From Mercurialis annua (Eukaryota; Streptophyta; Magnoliopsida; Malpighiales; Euphorbiaceae): a stretch of 64,000 nt of DNA. The stretch covers positions 29,989,879-30,053,878 of the forward strand of contig NC_065571.1 of the NCBI RefSeq assembly GCF_937616625.2. The letters are read 5' to 3'. The stretch's first letter is position 1; each line of letters opens with the position of its first letter. Both the position numbers and the translations under genes were made by a program. Below are positions 22,435-36,500 of this stretch, piece by piece. A model generated the notes under the pieces. That model did not search any database. It was not told the origin of the DNA and saw nothing but the letters and a program-made list of their open reading frames with translations.

Positions 22435-25400
22435 ACGGTGAAACATTTGGATTTGTTTTCTAACATTTTAAACGTTTGGCTTATATCGCTAAAAAGGTGA
22501 AAGGTTAGGATTTGTTTCGTAACATTTTAAATGTTTGAATTTTTTTCATAACATTTTAAATCTTTCGCTTAAATCGCGAAAAAGGTAAAACATTTCGATT
22601 TGTTTTGTAACATTTTAAACGTTTGGCTTAAATCGCTAAAAATGTGAATGTTAGGATTGTTTCATAAGGTCTTAAACGTTTGGATTTGTGTCGTAATGTT
22701 TCAAACGTTTGGCTGAAATAGCTAAAAAGGGGAAATGTTTGGATTTGTTTCATAACGTTTTAAACGTTTGGCTTAAATCGCTAAAAAGGTGAAATGATAG
22801 GATTTGTTTTGAAACATTTCAAACGTTTGGCTTAAATCACTAAAAAGGTGAAACGTTTGGATTTGTTTCGTAACGTTTTAAAAGTTTGGATTTGTTTTAT
22901 AACATTATAAATGTTTGGTTTAAATCGCTAAAAATTGTAACATTAGGATTTGTTTCATAAAATTTTAACTTGGATTGATTTCTTAACGTTTAAACGTTTG
23001 GCTTAACTCGCTAAAAAGGTTTAGTATTTGTTTTTTAACGTGTTATACGTTTGGTTTAAATCGCAAAAAAGGTGAAACGTTAGGATTTGTTTCGTAACAT
23101 TTTAAGCGTTAAGCTTAAATCTCTAAAAATTTAAAATGCTTGGATTTGTTTCGTAACGTTTTAAACGTTTGGCTTGGTATAGTAATGTTTTAATGGTTTG
23201 GCTTAAATCGCTAAAAAGGTGAAACATTTGAATTTGTTTCGTAATGTTTGTAAACGTTTAGCTTAAATCGCTAAAAACTTGAAATGTTTGGATTTGTTAC
23301 GTAATGTTTAAACGTTTGGATTTGTTTCGCATCGTTTTAAATGTTTTTCTTAAATCGCTAAAAAGCTGCAACGTTTGGATTTGCTTGGTAATGTTTGTAA
23401 ATGTTTGGCTTAAATAGTTAAAAAGGTGAAAATGTTTGGATCTGTTTCATAACGTTTTAAACGTTTCGATTGGTTTCATAACATTTTAAATGTTTGGCTT
23501 AAATCGCTAAAAAGATGAAACGTTTGGATTTGTTTCGTGACGTTTGTAAACGATTGGCTTAAATTTCTGAAAAGTTGAAATGTTTGGATTTGTTTCGTAA
23601 TGTTTTAAACGTTTGGCTTAAATAGCTAAAAAGGTGAAACGTTAGGATTTGTTTCGTAACATTTTAAACGTTTGGATTTGTTTTATAACGTTTTAAACGT
23701 TTGATTTAAATCGCTAAAAAGGGGAAAGGTTATGCTTTGTTTTGTAAAGTTTTAAACGTCTGGATTGGTTTCGTAACGTTTAAACGTTTAGCGTAAATCG
23801 CTAAAAACGTTTAAGATTTGTTTATAAAGTTTTAAACGTTCGGTTTAAATCTCTAATAAGCTGAAACGTTAGGATTTGTTTGGTAACGTTTTAAATGTTT
23901 GGCTGAAATTTCTATAAAGGTGAAATGTTAGGATTTATTTCGTAACGTTTTAAACGTTTGGCTTGATTTTGTAATGTTTTAAACGTTTGGCTTAAATCTC
24001 TAAAAAGGTGAAACGTTAAGATTTGTTCCGTAACATTTGGCTTGGTTTTGTAATGTTTTGAACGTTTGGTATAAATCGGTAAAAAGGTAACACGTTTGGA
24101 TTTGTTTCGTAATGTTTGTAAATGTTTGGCTTGAATCGCTAAAAAGGTGAAACGTCTGGATTTGTTTCGTAATGTTTTAAACGTTTGGCTTAAATTGCTA
24201 GAAACTTGAAATGTTTGGATTTATTTCGTAACGTTTTAAACGTTTGGCTTAAATTGCTAAAAAGTTTAAATGTTTGAATTTGTTTAGTAACATTCTAAAC
24301 GTTTGGCTTAAATCGCTAAAAAGGTGAAACGTTGGGATTAGTTTCGTAACGTTTTAAACGTTTGGATTTGTTTCGTAACATTTTAACCGTTTGGATTGGT
24401 TTTATAACGTTTAAACATTTGGCTTAAATTGCTAAAAAGGTTTAGGATTTGTTTTATAACGTTTTACACGTTTTGTTTAAATATCTAATAAGGTGAAACG
24501 TTAGGATTTGTTTCGTAACGTTTTAATCGTTTGGCTTAATTCTCTAAAAAGGTGAAATGTTAGGATTTAATTCGTGACGTCTTAAACGTTTGGCTTGGTT
24601 TTGTAATATTTTAAACGTTTGTCTAACATCGCTAAAAAGGTGAAACGTTTGGATTTGTTTCGTAATGTTTGTAAACGTTTGGCTTAAATCGCTAAAAAGG
24701 TGAAATGTCTGGATTTGTTTTGTAATGTTTTAAACGTCTGGATTTGTTTAGAAACGTTTTAAACGTTTGGCTTAAACCGCTAAAAAGATGAAATATTTTG
24801 ATTTGTTTCGTAATGTTTGTAAACGTTTGGCTTAAATCGCTAAAAGGTGAAACATTTGGATTTATTTCGTAAAGTTTGTGAACGTTTGGCATAAATTGTT
24901 AAAAAGGCTAAAACGTTTGGATTTGTTTCGCAACGTGTCAAACGTTTGGCTTAAATCTCTAAAAAGCGGAAATTATAGGATTTGTTTTGTAATGTTTTAA
25001 ATGTTTGGATTTGTTTCTTAACGTTTTAAACTTTTGACTTAAATCGCTGAAAAGGGGAAACGTTAGGATTTGTTTCGTAAAGTTTTAAACGTTTGGCTTG
25101 GATTAGTAACATTTAAACGTTTGGCTTAAATCGCTTAAAAGGTTTAGGATTTGTTTTATAACGTTTTAAACGTTTGGTTTAAATCGCTAAAAAGGTGAAA
25201 CGTTATGATTTGTTTTGTAACGTTTTAAACATTTGTCCTAAATCTCTAAACGGTGAAATGTTAGGATTTGTTTCGTAATGTTTTAAACGTTTGAATTTGT
25301 TTCGTAACGTTTTAAACGTTTGACTTAAATCGCTAAAAAGGGGAAACGTTAGGATTTGTTTCGTAAAGTTTTAAATGTTTGAATTTGTTTAGTAACGTTT

Positions 25401-28400
25401 AAACGTTTGGCTTAAATCGCTAAAAAGGTTTAGGATTTGTTTTATTATGTTTTAAACGTTTGGTTTAAATCGCTAAAAAGGTGAAACTTTAGGATTTATT
25501 TCGTAATGTTTTAAACATTTGGCTTAAATCTCTAAAAAGGTGAAACGTTAGGATTTATTTCTTAGCGTTTTAAACGTTTGGCTTAAATCGCTAAAAAGGT
25601 GAAACGTTAGGATTTGTTTGGTAACGTTTTAAACGTTTGGCTGAAATCTCTATAAAGGTGAAATGTTAGGATTTATTTGTAATGTTTTAAACGTTAGGCT
25701 TGGCTTTGTAATGTTTTAAACGTTTGGCTTAAATCTCTAAAAAGGTGAAACGTTAGGATTTATTTCATAACATTTGTAACGTTTGGCTTGATTTTATAAT
25801 GTTTTAAACGTTTGGCTTAAATATCTATAAAGGTGAAGCGTTTGGATTTGTTTCGTAGTGTTTGTAAAAATTTCGCTTAAATCGCTAAAAAGGTGAAACG
25901 TCTGGATTTGTTTCGTAATGTTTTAAAAAATTTGATTTCTTTCGTAAAGTTTTAAACGTTTGGCTGAAATCGCTAAAAAGCAAAAACGTTTAGATTTTTT
26001 TCGTAATTTTTATAAATGGTATGCTTAAATCGCTAAAAAGGGGAAACATTTATTTCGTAACTTTTGTAAACGTTTGGCTTAAATCCTTAAAAAGGTGAAA
26101 ACGTTTTGTTTTGTTTCGTAACGTTTTAAACGAATCGATTGGTTTCGTAACGTTTTAAATGTTTGGCTTTAATCGCTAAAAAGGTTAAACGTTTGTAAAC
26201 ATTTGGCTTAAATCGCTAAAAAGGTGAAGCGTTTGGATTTGTTTCGTAACGTTTTAAACTTTTGCATTTGTGTCGTAACATTTTAAAAGTTTAGCTTAAA
26301 TTGCTAAAAACGTAAAATGTTTGAATTTGTTTCCTAATGTTTTAAACGTTTGTCTTAAATCGCCAAAAAGGTGAAGTGTTAGTATTTGTTTCGTAATATT
26401 TTAAATATTTGCTTAAATCTCTAAGAAGGTGAAACAATAGGATCTATTTTGTAACGTTTTGAATGTTTGGATTTATTTTGTGACATTGTAAACGTTTGGC
26501 TTAAATCACTAAAAAGGGGAAAATTAGGATTTGTTTCGTAACGTTTTAAACGTTTGGATTGGTTTCGTAACGTTTAAACGTTTGGCTTAAATCACTAAAA
26601 AGGTTTAGGATTTGTTTTATAACATTTTAAACGTTTGGTATAAATCGCTAAAAAGGTGAAACGTTAGGATTTGTTTCATAACATTTAATTCATAACGTTT
26701 TAAATGTTTGAATTAAATCTCAAAAAAGGTGAAACGTCAGGATTTGTTTCGTAACGTTTTAAACTTTGGCTTGGTTTTGTAATTTTTTTAAACGACTGGC
26801 TTAAATTGTTAAAAAGGTGAAATGTTTAGATTTGTTTCGTAATGTTTTAAACGTTTGGCTTAAATCACTAAAAAGGTGAAACATTAGGATTTTTTTCGTA
26901 ATGTTTTAAACCTTTGGATTTGTTTCGTAACGTTTTAAATGTTTGACTTAAATCGCTAAAAGGGGGAAACGTTAGGATTTGTTTCGTAAAGTTTTAAACG
27001 TTTGAATTGGTTTCGTAACGTTTAAACGTTTGGCTTAAATCGCTAAAAACGTTTGCTATTTGTTTTATAACGTTTTAAACATTTGGTTTAAATCGCTAAA
27101 AAGGTGAAACATTAGGATTTGTTTGGTAACGTTTTAGAAGTTTGACTGAAATCTCTGTAAAGGTGAAATGTTAGGATTTATTTCGTAACGGTTTAAACGT
27201 TTGGCTTGATTTTGTAATGTTTTAAACGTTTGACTTAAATCTCTAAATAGGTGAAATGTTGGGATTTGTTTCGTAACGTTTGGCTTAGTTTTGTAATGTT
27301 TTAAACGTTTGGTATAAATCGCTAAGAAGGTGTAACGTTTGGATTTGTTTCGTAATGTTTGTAAACGTTTGGCTTGAAACACTAAAAAGGTGAAACGTCT
27401 GGATTTGTTTCTTAATGTTTTAAACGTTTGGCTTAAATTACTAAAAACTTGAAATGTTTGGATTGGTTTTGTAACGTTTGTCTTAAATCGCTAAAAAGTT
27501 GAAAAGAAAGAATTTGTTTTGTAACATTCTAAACGTTTGGCTTAAATCGCTAAGAAGGTGAAACGTTAGGATTTATTTCTTAACGTTTTAAACGTTTGGA
27601 TTAGTTTCGTATCCTTTTAAATATTTGGCCTAAATCGCTAAAAAGGGAAAAATGTTTGGAATTATTTCGTAACATTTTAAACGTTTAGATTGGTTTCATA
27701 ACGTTTAAACATTTGGCTTAAATGGCTAAAAAGGTTTAGGATTTGTTTTATAACGTTTTAAACGTTTGCTTTAAATAGCTAATAAGGTAAAACGTTAGGA
27801 TTTGTTTCGTAACGTTTTAAACGTTTGACTTAAATCTCTAAAAAAGGGAAACGTTGGATTTGTTTCGTAACGTTTTAAACGTTTGTCTTGGCTTTGTAAT
27901 GTTTTAAACGTTTGGCTTAAATCGCTAAAAAGCTGAAACGTTTGGATTTGTTTCGTAATGTTTGTAAATGTTTGGCTTAAATCGCTATAAAGGTGAAACA
28001 TTTGGATTTATTTCGTAACGTTTGTGAACGTTTGGCTTAAATCGTTAAAAAGGTGAAAACGTTTGGATTTGTTTCGTAACGTTTTAAACGTTTCGATTGG
28101 TTTCATAACGTTGTAAACATTTGGCTGAAATCTCTAATAGCTGAAATCTTTAGAATTTGTTTCGTTTATAAGTTTGGATTTGTTTCGCAACATTTTAAAC
28201 GTTTCGCTTAATTTGCTAAATGGTGAAACATTTGGATTTTTTTCTAACATTTTAAATGTTTGGCTTAAATCGCTAAAAAGGTGAAACGTTAGGATTTGTT
28301 TCGTAACATTTTAAACGTTTGGATTTTATCATAACATTTTAAATGTTTGGCTAAAATCGCTAAAAAGGTAAAATATTTCGATTTGTTTTGTAACATTTTA

Positions 28401-28955
28401 AACGTTTGGCTAAAATCGCTAAAAATGTTAAAGTTAGGATTTGTTTCGTAAGGTCTTAAACATTTTGATTTGTGTCGTAACGTTTTAAACGTTTGGCTTA
28501 AATCGCTAAAAAGGTGAAATATTTGCATTTGTTTAGTAACGTTTTATACGTTTGGCTTAAATCGCTAAAAAGGTGAAATGATTGGATTTGTTTTGTAACA
28601 TTTTAAACGTTTGGCTTAAATCGCTAAAAAGGGGAAACGTTTGGATTTGTTTCGTAACGTTTTAAACGTTTGGATTTGTTTCATAACGTTTTAAACGTTT
28701 GGCTTAAATCGCTAAAAAGGGGCAACATTAGGATTTGTTTCGTAATATTTTAAACGTTTGGATTGATTTCTTAATGTGGAAACGTTTGGCTTAAATCGCA
28801 AAATAAGTTTAGGATTTGTTTTTTTAACGTTTTATACGTTTGGTTTAAATCTCAAAAAAGGTGAAACATTAGGATTTGTTTTGTAACGTTTTAAACGTTA
28901 AGCTTAAATCTCTAAAAATTTGAAATGTTTGGATTTGTTTTGTAACGTTTTAAAT
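22435..28955. repeat. ~59-bp satellite array, third block, with higher-order structure
   Basis: Same monomer family, about 6.5 kb. 22440-22950 recurs at about 28220-28730 (anchor AAGGTCTTAAAC at 22666 and 28450, spacing 5784 bp), showing a ~5.78-kb higher-order period. Minus-strand frames such as 24692-24892, 27134-27382, 27795-28001 and 28289-28528 are translations of the repeat. The block ends with TAAAT, the left target site of B. Confidence 0.95.
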
Positions 28956-30343
28956 TATCACGACCCATTTTCATGAATCGCGACCGGCGCTAGGGTATGA
29001 GTAATGTAGTACCAAAACCCGTAGCTAGCCTTTCGATTAGCATACAAACACATAAACCTGCAGAAAACCAATGCTCGGGGGCAACCGAGACTTCAGTCTA
29101 ATTCTAGCAGTTATGATATTCAACAATCAATATAACATAAATCAGTGTAAATAATGTAACATGCCAGAGCAATATAACTAGTCGGACCAATCCGATAAAC
29201 AACTGTAATAATAATAAAGACGTCTAGTAAACTACTGCGGTCTAAGAATAAAATAGTTTGATAGTTCTATTAAAATAAATGGAACATCCGAGGAAAAGTA
29301 AATGCGGAGATCACCAGACTCTCTCATATCATAACCCTGGGAAAAATTGGGAAAACAACGGGGTCAGATATACTGAGATGAGTTTATACCACTATCGACA
29401 TTTATTAAGTGGAAAACCTTTAAAACCGCTTAAAACATTTAATAACAATATTATGAATAATAGTTGGAACCCTAATCCACAATTCTAAATAATAAACATA
29501 TTCCAATAGGTCTGATCCCAAGAGCTGAGCTACACCGAGTTACCACTGACCACACTTATACCATATCCAGAGTTCTGAGGGCTGTGCTACACCGAGTTAC
29601 TCTATTTGGTCCCGAGAGCTGTGCTCACACCAAGTTACCACATTTCCATATATACCTTACCAATACCGGTGCGCACGCAGTTCTAATGATGCCCATTAGG
29701 TAGCATGTTCCTACTAGAAGCCATAATAATAAAACAGTTCGAAATATACGTACCATATATATATATTTAATATTAAAATAACAATTTACTTAATAAAGCG
29801 GTAAATAGTAAGTACAAACTCACAGCTTGCTAATCCACGTGATAACCGGCAAGCAACTAATCCTGGTTCGCCTCTGAAGCACGAACAGTAGACGGGTCTA
29901 GACAAATAAAATAATTATTAAAAACAGACCCTAACTCTAGAGAGTACTAGACACCACATAGGACTAGCACAAATAACACGTCGGAATTAAATAATCCAGA
30001 AAAACACAAAAATACCCAAAAGGCAACAATGCACAATTATTACAAGTCTATTGAGTTCTCGCTTAAAATACGACTTACAAATATTTTTTAATAATCTTTA
30101 AATAAAAATAAATTTCCAAATAGTGGGTTAGCCGATTTGCCAATAACTACCAAGCTAATCTCACTTGTCGGATGACCCAAGTCTAACCCGACTCAAAACG
30201 TTTATCAAATATAAACCCGAGTTTATATTTATAAAATAATTCAATAAAATAATAATTCATTTTAAAAGCGGAACTCAATAACTTCAATTTCAAGTAACCC
30301 AAGTTACAACCCAAAAAATCTAACCATTTTAAGTTTATGAAAG

Positions 30344-30427
30344 TTTAGGGACTAAACTGTACATTACCCAATTAGGGACTAAACTGTACTTTAGCCAATT
30401 AGGGACTAAACTGTACTTTAGCCAATT
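30344..30427. repeat. 27-bp tandem repeat in LTR of B
   Basis: Three imperfect copies of a 27-bp unit containing AGGGACTAAACTGTAC and TTTAGCCAATT. Matching triplet at about 52042-52125 in the other LTR and about four copies in the solo LTR D (38861-38968). Confidence 0.9.
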
Positions 30428-31354
30428 TGATTTTCAAAATCAAATTAAACACTTTTGTTTATAATTAAAACAAAATATAAAGTTACCAACCAAAAATCCA
30501 CTTAATTAAGTTATAAAAAATATTCAAGGGCTAATTTGTAATTTAGCCAATTTCATGCCAATTAGATATTCGAAATAAAATATAGTTAGTATAATTCAAA
30601 ATGGAATATAATGTTATAACCAACAACTTAATAAGTTAAAAATATGTTCAAGGGATAAATTGTAATTTAGTCAATTTCACGCCATTTAGATATTTTAAAT
30701 CAAATATAATTACCCGAGTAATTATAACTTAAGTTGTAAAATACTTATTGCTCACAAATCACGTATTTATTAATTAAGGGGATATTCGGAGGTCAATTCG
30801 GAGGTCAATTAATACGCCATTTCCGGAAACGATGAAACGACTTCAAACTGAGTTTAATCAACTAGCATCTAACATACCAAGTGATTTATAACAATTACTA
30901 TGAACTAATCAAAGCCAAACATCAAGAAAGGAATAGGCAGCAACAACTTCACAAGAACAGACTCTTTATAACCTTAAAACGGAAACCGTACGGCGATTGA
31001 AACGAGGTCGATCACGTACCGTTTCACGAAAACAAGGTGGGGAATCGAAGATACGCGAGTCTAGAACGTCTGAGATCAAACAGAATTAATTTCGATCTAA
31101 AAACGAGAGAGAACGACTCAAATTACGGAGATGCCGTTAATAGACTAAACTGAAATCAAGAGAAACGAAAACTTATCGATTTCAGCAAACTTCAGGAAGA
31201 ATTTTTGACAGCGATTCTTCAGAGAATCGAATGAACAATGGCAGCTAGGATTAGCTTGCAGCGAGGGGAAAAGATTAGGGTTGAAGTTTAGTTATTTAAA
31301 GGATCCGTAAGTAGAGAAAATAAGTCCCAAACTACCCTCCCCGCAAAGCCCATC

Positions 31355-31498
31355 GCTGGTCTCGTACGAGACCAGCAAAAGAACCTTGGTTCTCGTTCGA
31401 GAACTCAGTTCTCGAACGAGACCAAAGGTAATCAAAACAGGTCTCGTTCGAGACCTGTGTTGGGTCGAAAAGGGAATTGGCTCAAAGCCAATTCCCTT
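31355..31498. promoter_or_regulatory. Palindrome cluster in 3' LTR of B
   Basis: A perfect 22-bp palindrome with centre CTCGTACGAG (31355-31376), then further TCTCG(TT/AA)CGAGA-type inverted repeats to about 31460, then a hairpin with a 13-bp perfect stem and CAA loop (31470-31498). Contains TTCGAGAA and TTCTCGAA, which fit TTCnnGAA. Lies in the presumed U3 between the LTR start and the telo-box region. Role inferred. Confidence 0.75.
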
Positions 31499-31647
31499 GG
31501 GCCGAGGGAAAATAATTATTTTTTTGGGCCCAAAAGCTAACCCAATGAATCAACTTGAACCGACCACTAACTTCGAATAATTTCAAAACACCCGGAAAAA
31601 CGTCGGAAATTACAAAAAAATAAATTAAATTTTTACGGGATATTACG

Positions 31648-31683
31648 TTCTTCCCAACTAATTTTAAATTCGTCCTCGAATTT
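31648..31683 (-). other. Polypurine tract and hairpin of element B
   Basis: The minus strand reads TTGGGAAGAA (31648-31657) directly before the 3' LTR. AAATTCG-AGGA-CGAATTT lies at 31666-31683. The tract has one G-to-A change relative to A and C. Confidence 0.88.
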
Positions 31684-34089
31684 AACACGATAAACAATTA
31701 ACAGCAGTAAAACAACTAAAACTCAAAAATTTACATAATAAACAAGTTTCGTACCTCAAGGAAAAAGAAAAGGATAGCGATTCCGCATATCCGACTCGGT
31801 CTCCCAAGTACACTCCTCGACAAAATGATTGCGCCAGAGGACATTGACCATCGGAATCTCCTTATTCCGCAACTTACGCACTTGCGTATCAACAATCTCA
31901 AAGGGTTGTTCCTCATAGGACAACTCCTGGTCAATCTCGACACTCTGAGGCACAATCACGTGCGAAGGATCAGAAATATAATTCCTCAACATGGAAATGT
32001 GAAACATGGGATGCACTAAAGACATGTCTGGCGGCAGAACCAAACGATAAGCCACAGCTCCAATCCTTTCTGAAATCTCATAAGGACCAATATATCTCGG
32101 TGCCAACTTTCCCTTGACACCAAAACGAACCACGCCTTTCATAGGCGAAACCCGAAAAAACACGAAATCACCAACATGAAACTCAATGTCTTTTCTCTTC
32201 GGATCAGCATAACTCTTATGCCGACTAAAAGCAGTCTCTAACCTCCGTTTGACCAGCGGTACCTTCTCTGAGGTAATCTGAATAATCTCTGCTCCCGAGA
32301 GTTTACGCTCTCCAACCTCCTCCCAACAGATAGGAGATCTACACTTGCGCCCGTACAAAGCCTCATACGGCGCCATCTCGATACTCGCGTGGTAACTGTT
32401 GTTGTAATAAAACTCAACCAACGGCAAATGAGTATCCCAGCTATCCTGAAAATCGAGAACACACATCCTGAGCATATCCTCCAATGTCTGAATAGTCCTC
32501 TCAGACTAACCGTCAGTCTGAGGATGAAAAGCTGTACTAAAATCCAACCGAGAATCCAAGGATTCCTGTAACGCTTTCCAGAACCTCGAAGTAAACACAA
32601 AACCCCTGTCTGAAACAATAGAAACCGGTACACCATGCAAACTGACAATCCTGTCGATGTACAACTGAGCCAACCTCGAAGCAGTATACGAAACCTTGAT
32701 CGGAAGGAAATGCGCTGACTTGGTCATACGGTCAACTATAACCCAGATGGAATCGTACCCCTGTCGAGTACGTGGTAAACCAACCACAAAATCCATGGCA
32801 ATCCGCTCCCACTTCCACTCTGGAATAGGTAGTGGCTGCAGATAGCCAAAAGGTCTTTGACGCTCCAGCTTCACCTGCTGGCAAGTCAGACACTTAGAAA
32901 CATACTCAGCGACATCCTTCTTCATCCCGCTCAACCAGTAGGTACCCTTAAGATCATGGTACATCTTAGTAGAACTCGGATGAACACTATAAGCAGACTT
33001 GTGCGCTTCTTCCAGAATCTGGTCCCTCAAACCATCTGGATCTGGAACACTCAATCTCGAACCATGTCTCAGAACACCATCCACAAAAGTAAACTCAGAA
33101 TTACCGTCCTGCTGAACCTCCTCAATAATCCGTTTCAACTGTGCATCCTCAGCTTGTAAAGCTTTGATCCGATCAATCAAAACAGGTTGCACTTGCAACT
33201 GTGCTAACAAACAACCGGCATGCGAAACCTGAAAACCATAGCCTGAAGATATCAAACCGTGCCATTCTCTAACCATGGGTCTACGCCCAATCTCAGAAAT
33301 ATGAGCCAAACTGCCCGAAGACTTGCGACTCAACGCATTGGCTACCACATTAGCCTTACTAGGATGGTACTGAATAGTACAGTCGTAGTCTTTCAGCAAC
33401 TCTAACCACCTCCTTTGTCTCAAGTTAAACTCTCTCTGATCAAAGATATACTTCAGACTCTTATGATCAGTGAAAATCTCACAAGTAGCACCGTACAAAT
33501 AATGCCACCAAATTTTCAGCGCAAAAACCACAACTGCCAACTCTAAATCATGAGTAGGGTAATTTACCTCATACTTCTTCAACTGTCTGGAAGCATAGGC
33601 GATCACATGTCCATGTTGCATCAGAACGCAACCCAAACCAATCCGAGACGCATCACAATACACTGTGAAACCGTCAATGACAGAAGGCAATGCCAAAACT
33701 GGAGCTGTAGTAAAAATCTCCTTGAGCTTCTCAAAGCTCGCCTCGCACTTGTCAGTCCACTCAAACATAACACCCTTTTGTGTCAGTTTATTCAACGGTG
33801 CAGATATCCTGGAGAAATCTTGCACGAACCGACGATAGTAGCCAGCTAAACCTAGAAAACTCCTGATCTCGGTAACTGACCTCGGCCTCTGCCAATCCAT
33901 AACCGCCTCAATCTTCTTCGGATCAACCTTGATCCCATCTTTCGACACCACGTGTCCTAGAAAGGTAACCTGATCCAACCAGAACTCACATTTTGAGAAC
34001 TTAGCATACAACTGATGCGCACGCGACGTCTGTAGTATAGTCCTCAAATGGTAAGCATGCTCCTCCTCACTCCGAGAATAGATCAAAAT

Positions 34090-34092
34090 TTC
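34090..34092 (-). other. Altered reverse-transcriptase catalytic box in B
   Basis: The second aspartate of the FIDD (YxDD-type) box is GAA, glutamate. Element A has GAC at the matching codon. The two aspartates bind catalytic metal, so this change alone is expected to impair activity. Confidence 0.93.
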
Positions 34093-36500
34093 ATCAATGA
34101 AGACGATAACAAATTGATCCAAAAACGGCTTGAACACTCTGTTCATCATATCCATAAACGCTGCTGGTGCATTTGTCAGACCAAAGGACATAATCGGAAA
34201 CTCAAAATGTCCATACCGCGTCCGAAAAGCAGTCTTAGGCACATCTATATCACGGATCCGAAGTTGATGATACCCAGACCTCAAATCAATCTTGGAGAAA
34301 CACTTTGCACCTTGCAACTGGTCAAACAAATCATCGATATGAGGAAGAGGATATATGTTCTTGATAGTAGCCTTGTTCAACTGTCTGTAGTCGATACACA
34401 GTCGAAAGAAACTGTCTTTCTTCTCCACAAACAGAACTGGAGCACCCCATGGAGAAGTACTCGGTCTGATGAACCCGATATCCAACAACTCTTGTAACTG
34501 GTCCTTCAACTCCTTCAGCTCTGCAGGAGCCATCCGATACGGCGGTATCGAAATCGGAGCTATACCAGAAACCACATCAATGCAAAACTCAATCTCACGG
34601 TTAGGTTGTAATCCAGGCAATTCCTCTGGAAACACATCAGTGAACTCGTTCACTATCGCAACACTATGCATATCACCACTATCAGTCTCCAAATCACGAA
34701 CCACAGCAAGAAAACCTTGGCAACCCTTGCCTAACATCCGCTTCGCCTTGATGGCGGAAATCAGATTCTTAGGTGTCTCTGCCTTTTCTCCCTTAAAGGA
34801 AAAAGGTAGATCACCTGGAATCCTAAACTCGACTGACTTCCCTCGACAGTCAATAGAAGCAAAATGGCGTGACACCCAATCCATCCCTAAGATGACATCA
34901 AAAGAAAGAACGTCAAGCACAATCAAATCAGCATATAATTCTTTACCCTGAATAACCACTGGACAAGAAGGATAAACGACATCCACTACTACACCTTCAG
35001 ACATAGGTGTAGACATAGCTAGAGGTTCACTCAAAACAGATGGTGCAATACCCTATTTTCCTACAAAACAAGTAGAAACAAACGAATGGGTTGCACCCGC
35101 ATCAAATAACACCAAAGCACCAGTAAAAGAAATCGGAATGGTATCTTGCACCACAACGTTTGATGCACGCGCATACTAAGGAGTAAGTGCGAACACTCTG
35201 GCCTGACCCTGCGGCTGCTGCTGCAAACTCTGCCCAGTACCATAATTGTTGGAACCTCTACTACCGTTACCACGACCACCAAAACCTCTGCCACCAGAAC
35301 CACGGCCCCGTTGGCCACCAAAAGATGCTGCAGGCTGAGAGTACCCTACAGACTGTGTAAATGCAGGTCTCTGCTGCTGGTAAGACGACTGCGCCACACT
35401 GGAGTTAGACATCTGCTGCCCAGATGTCGGACACTCCCTGGAGAAATGACCCGGCTGGCTACAAGAGAAACAACCTCCAGGAGCTAACTGGCACTGACCA
35501 TAATGCCTGCGTCTGCAATTCTGGCAGAACGGAATGTTCGATCCACCACTGTACCCGCGTCCTGAACCACGGTTACTCCCACTGCTACTAGAACTGTACG
35601 GAGCACTCCTAGTACTATGCCTCCCCTTGTGGTGCGTATGGTGACTCCCCGTATTGGCCTGAGAAGAGCCATTGTAGTAGTTTCCACTACCATGCAGCGC
35701 TGGGGCCTGTTGCCCCCCACTAGGAAGATCACTCTTTCCCTTCTGATTCTGGAAAGGGTTAGAGATCGTCCCAAACTGAATCAATGAATTCTCCATCCGA
35801 CGAGCATTATCCACTACTCGAGCGAACTCCATGTCTGTCCCTATCAGCAAAGGAAGAAATTCCGAGCCTAAACCCCTAACATAGCGGTCGTTCACTCGCC
35901 CTCGATCACCCTGTAGATCTGTAGCAAACCGCCCCAAACGGACAAACTCTGTAGTGTAGTCTGTCACTGATCTATCCTCTTTCTTCAAATTTAGCAGCTT
36001 TTCTCTGAAATTCTCAGTAACAGAGAAGGGTAGATAGTAACCTCTGAACCTGTTTACAAACTCATCCCAAGTCAATGTAGCCATCTCTGGCCTGATGTTA
36101 TCGCGAAACCAGTCCTTAGCTGGACCCTTCAGCGACATCTCCACAAGCATCACTGATTGACGATCAGTAGCTTGAATCCTCTTACTTTTGTACTCAATCT
36201 CCTCCAAAAAGTCAAGTGCATCCCTTGTGCCATCAAATGAAGTCGGAGTAAACTTCGTGTAGGTCATCACCACCTCTCTGTCTGTCGAAATGTGATCGAC
36301 ACCAGCAAGTCCACCCATACCAGCTACAGCACCAGCCTGAGGTTGTTGTTGCTGCGCTAACTTACCCAATACAGTACACTGATTCTGCAGAGGAGCCTGG
36401 TTGTTCTGCATCTCGACAATCCAAGCCAAGAAGGTAGTGAAGTGGAACGCCTGCATGTTCGGTGCCTGTTGCACCTCCGGTGCCTGCTGCACATTCGGTG

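Larger units (their letters stand above)
28956..31647 (-). repeat. 3' LTR of element B (2692 bp)
   Basis: Direct partner of 50652-53625. In element orientation it starts CGTAATATCCCG instead of TGTAAT, so the terminal T is mutated, and it ends GTCGTGATA. It lacks about 270-280 bp present in the 5' LTR (compare 30785-30825 with 52490-52800). Its copy of the splice-donor-like site reads GATAAGT instead of GGTAAGT (near 31172-31179). Confidence 0.92.

Noticed and set aside
22440..28955. Regular short repeats resembling a CRISPR array
   Set aside because: No unique spacers: both halves of each period are repetitive and vary alike. This is a eukaryotic satellite.
31386..31580. 64-codon plus-strand frames at 31386 and 53363 (MVLV...)
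   Set aside because: They run through the U3 palindromes of the LTRs of B, antisense to the element, without domains; they are conserved only because the two LTRs are copies.
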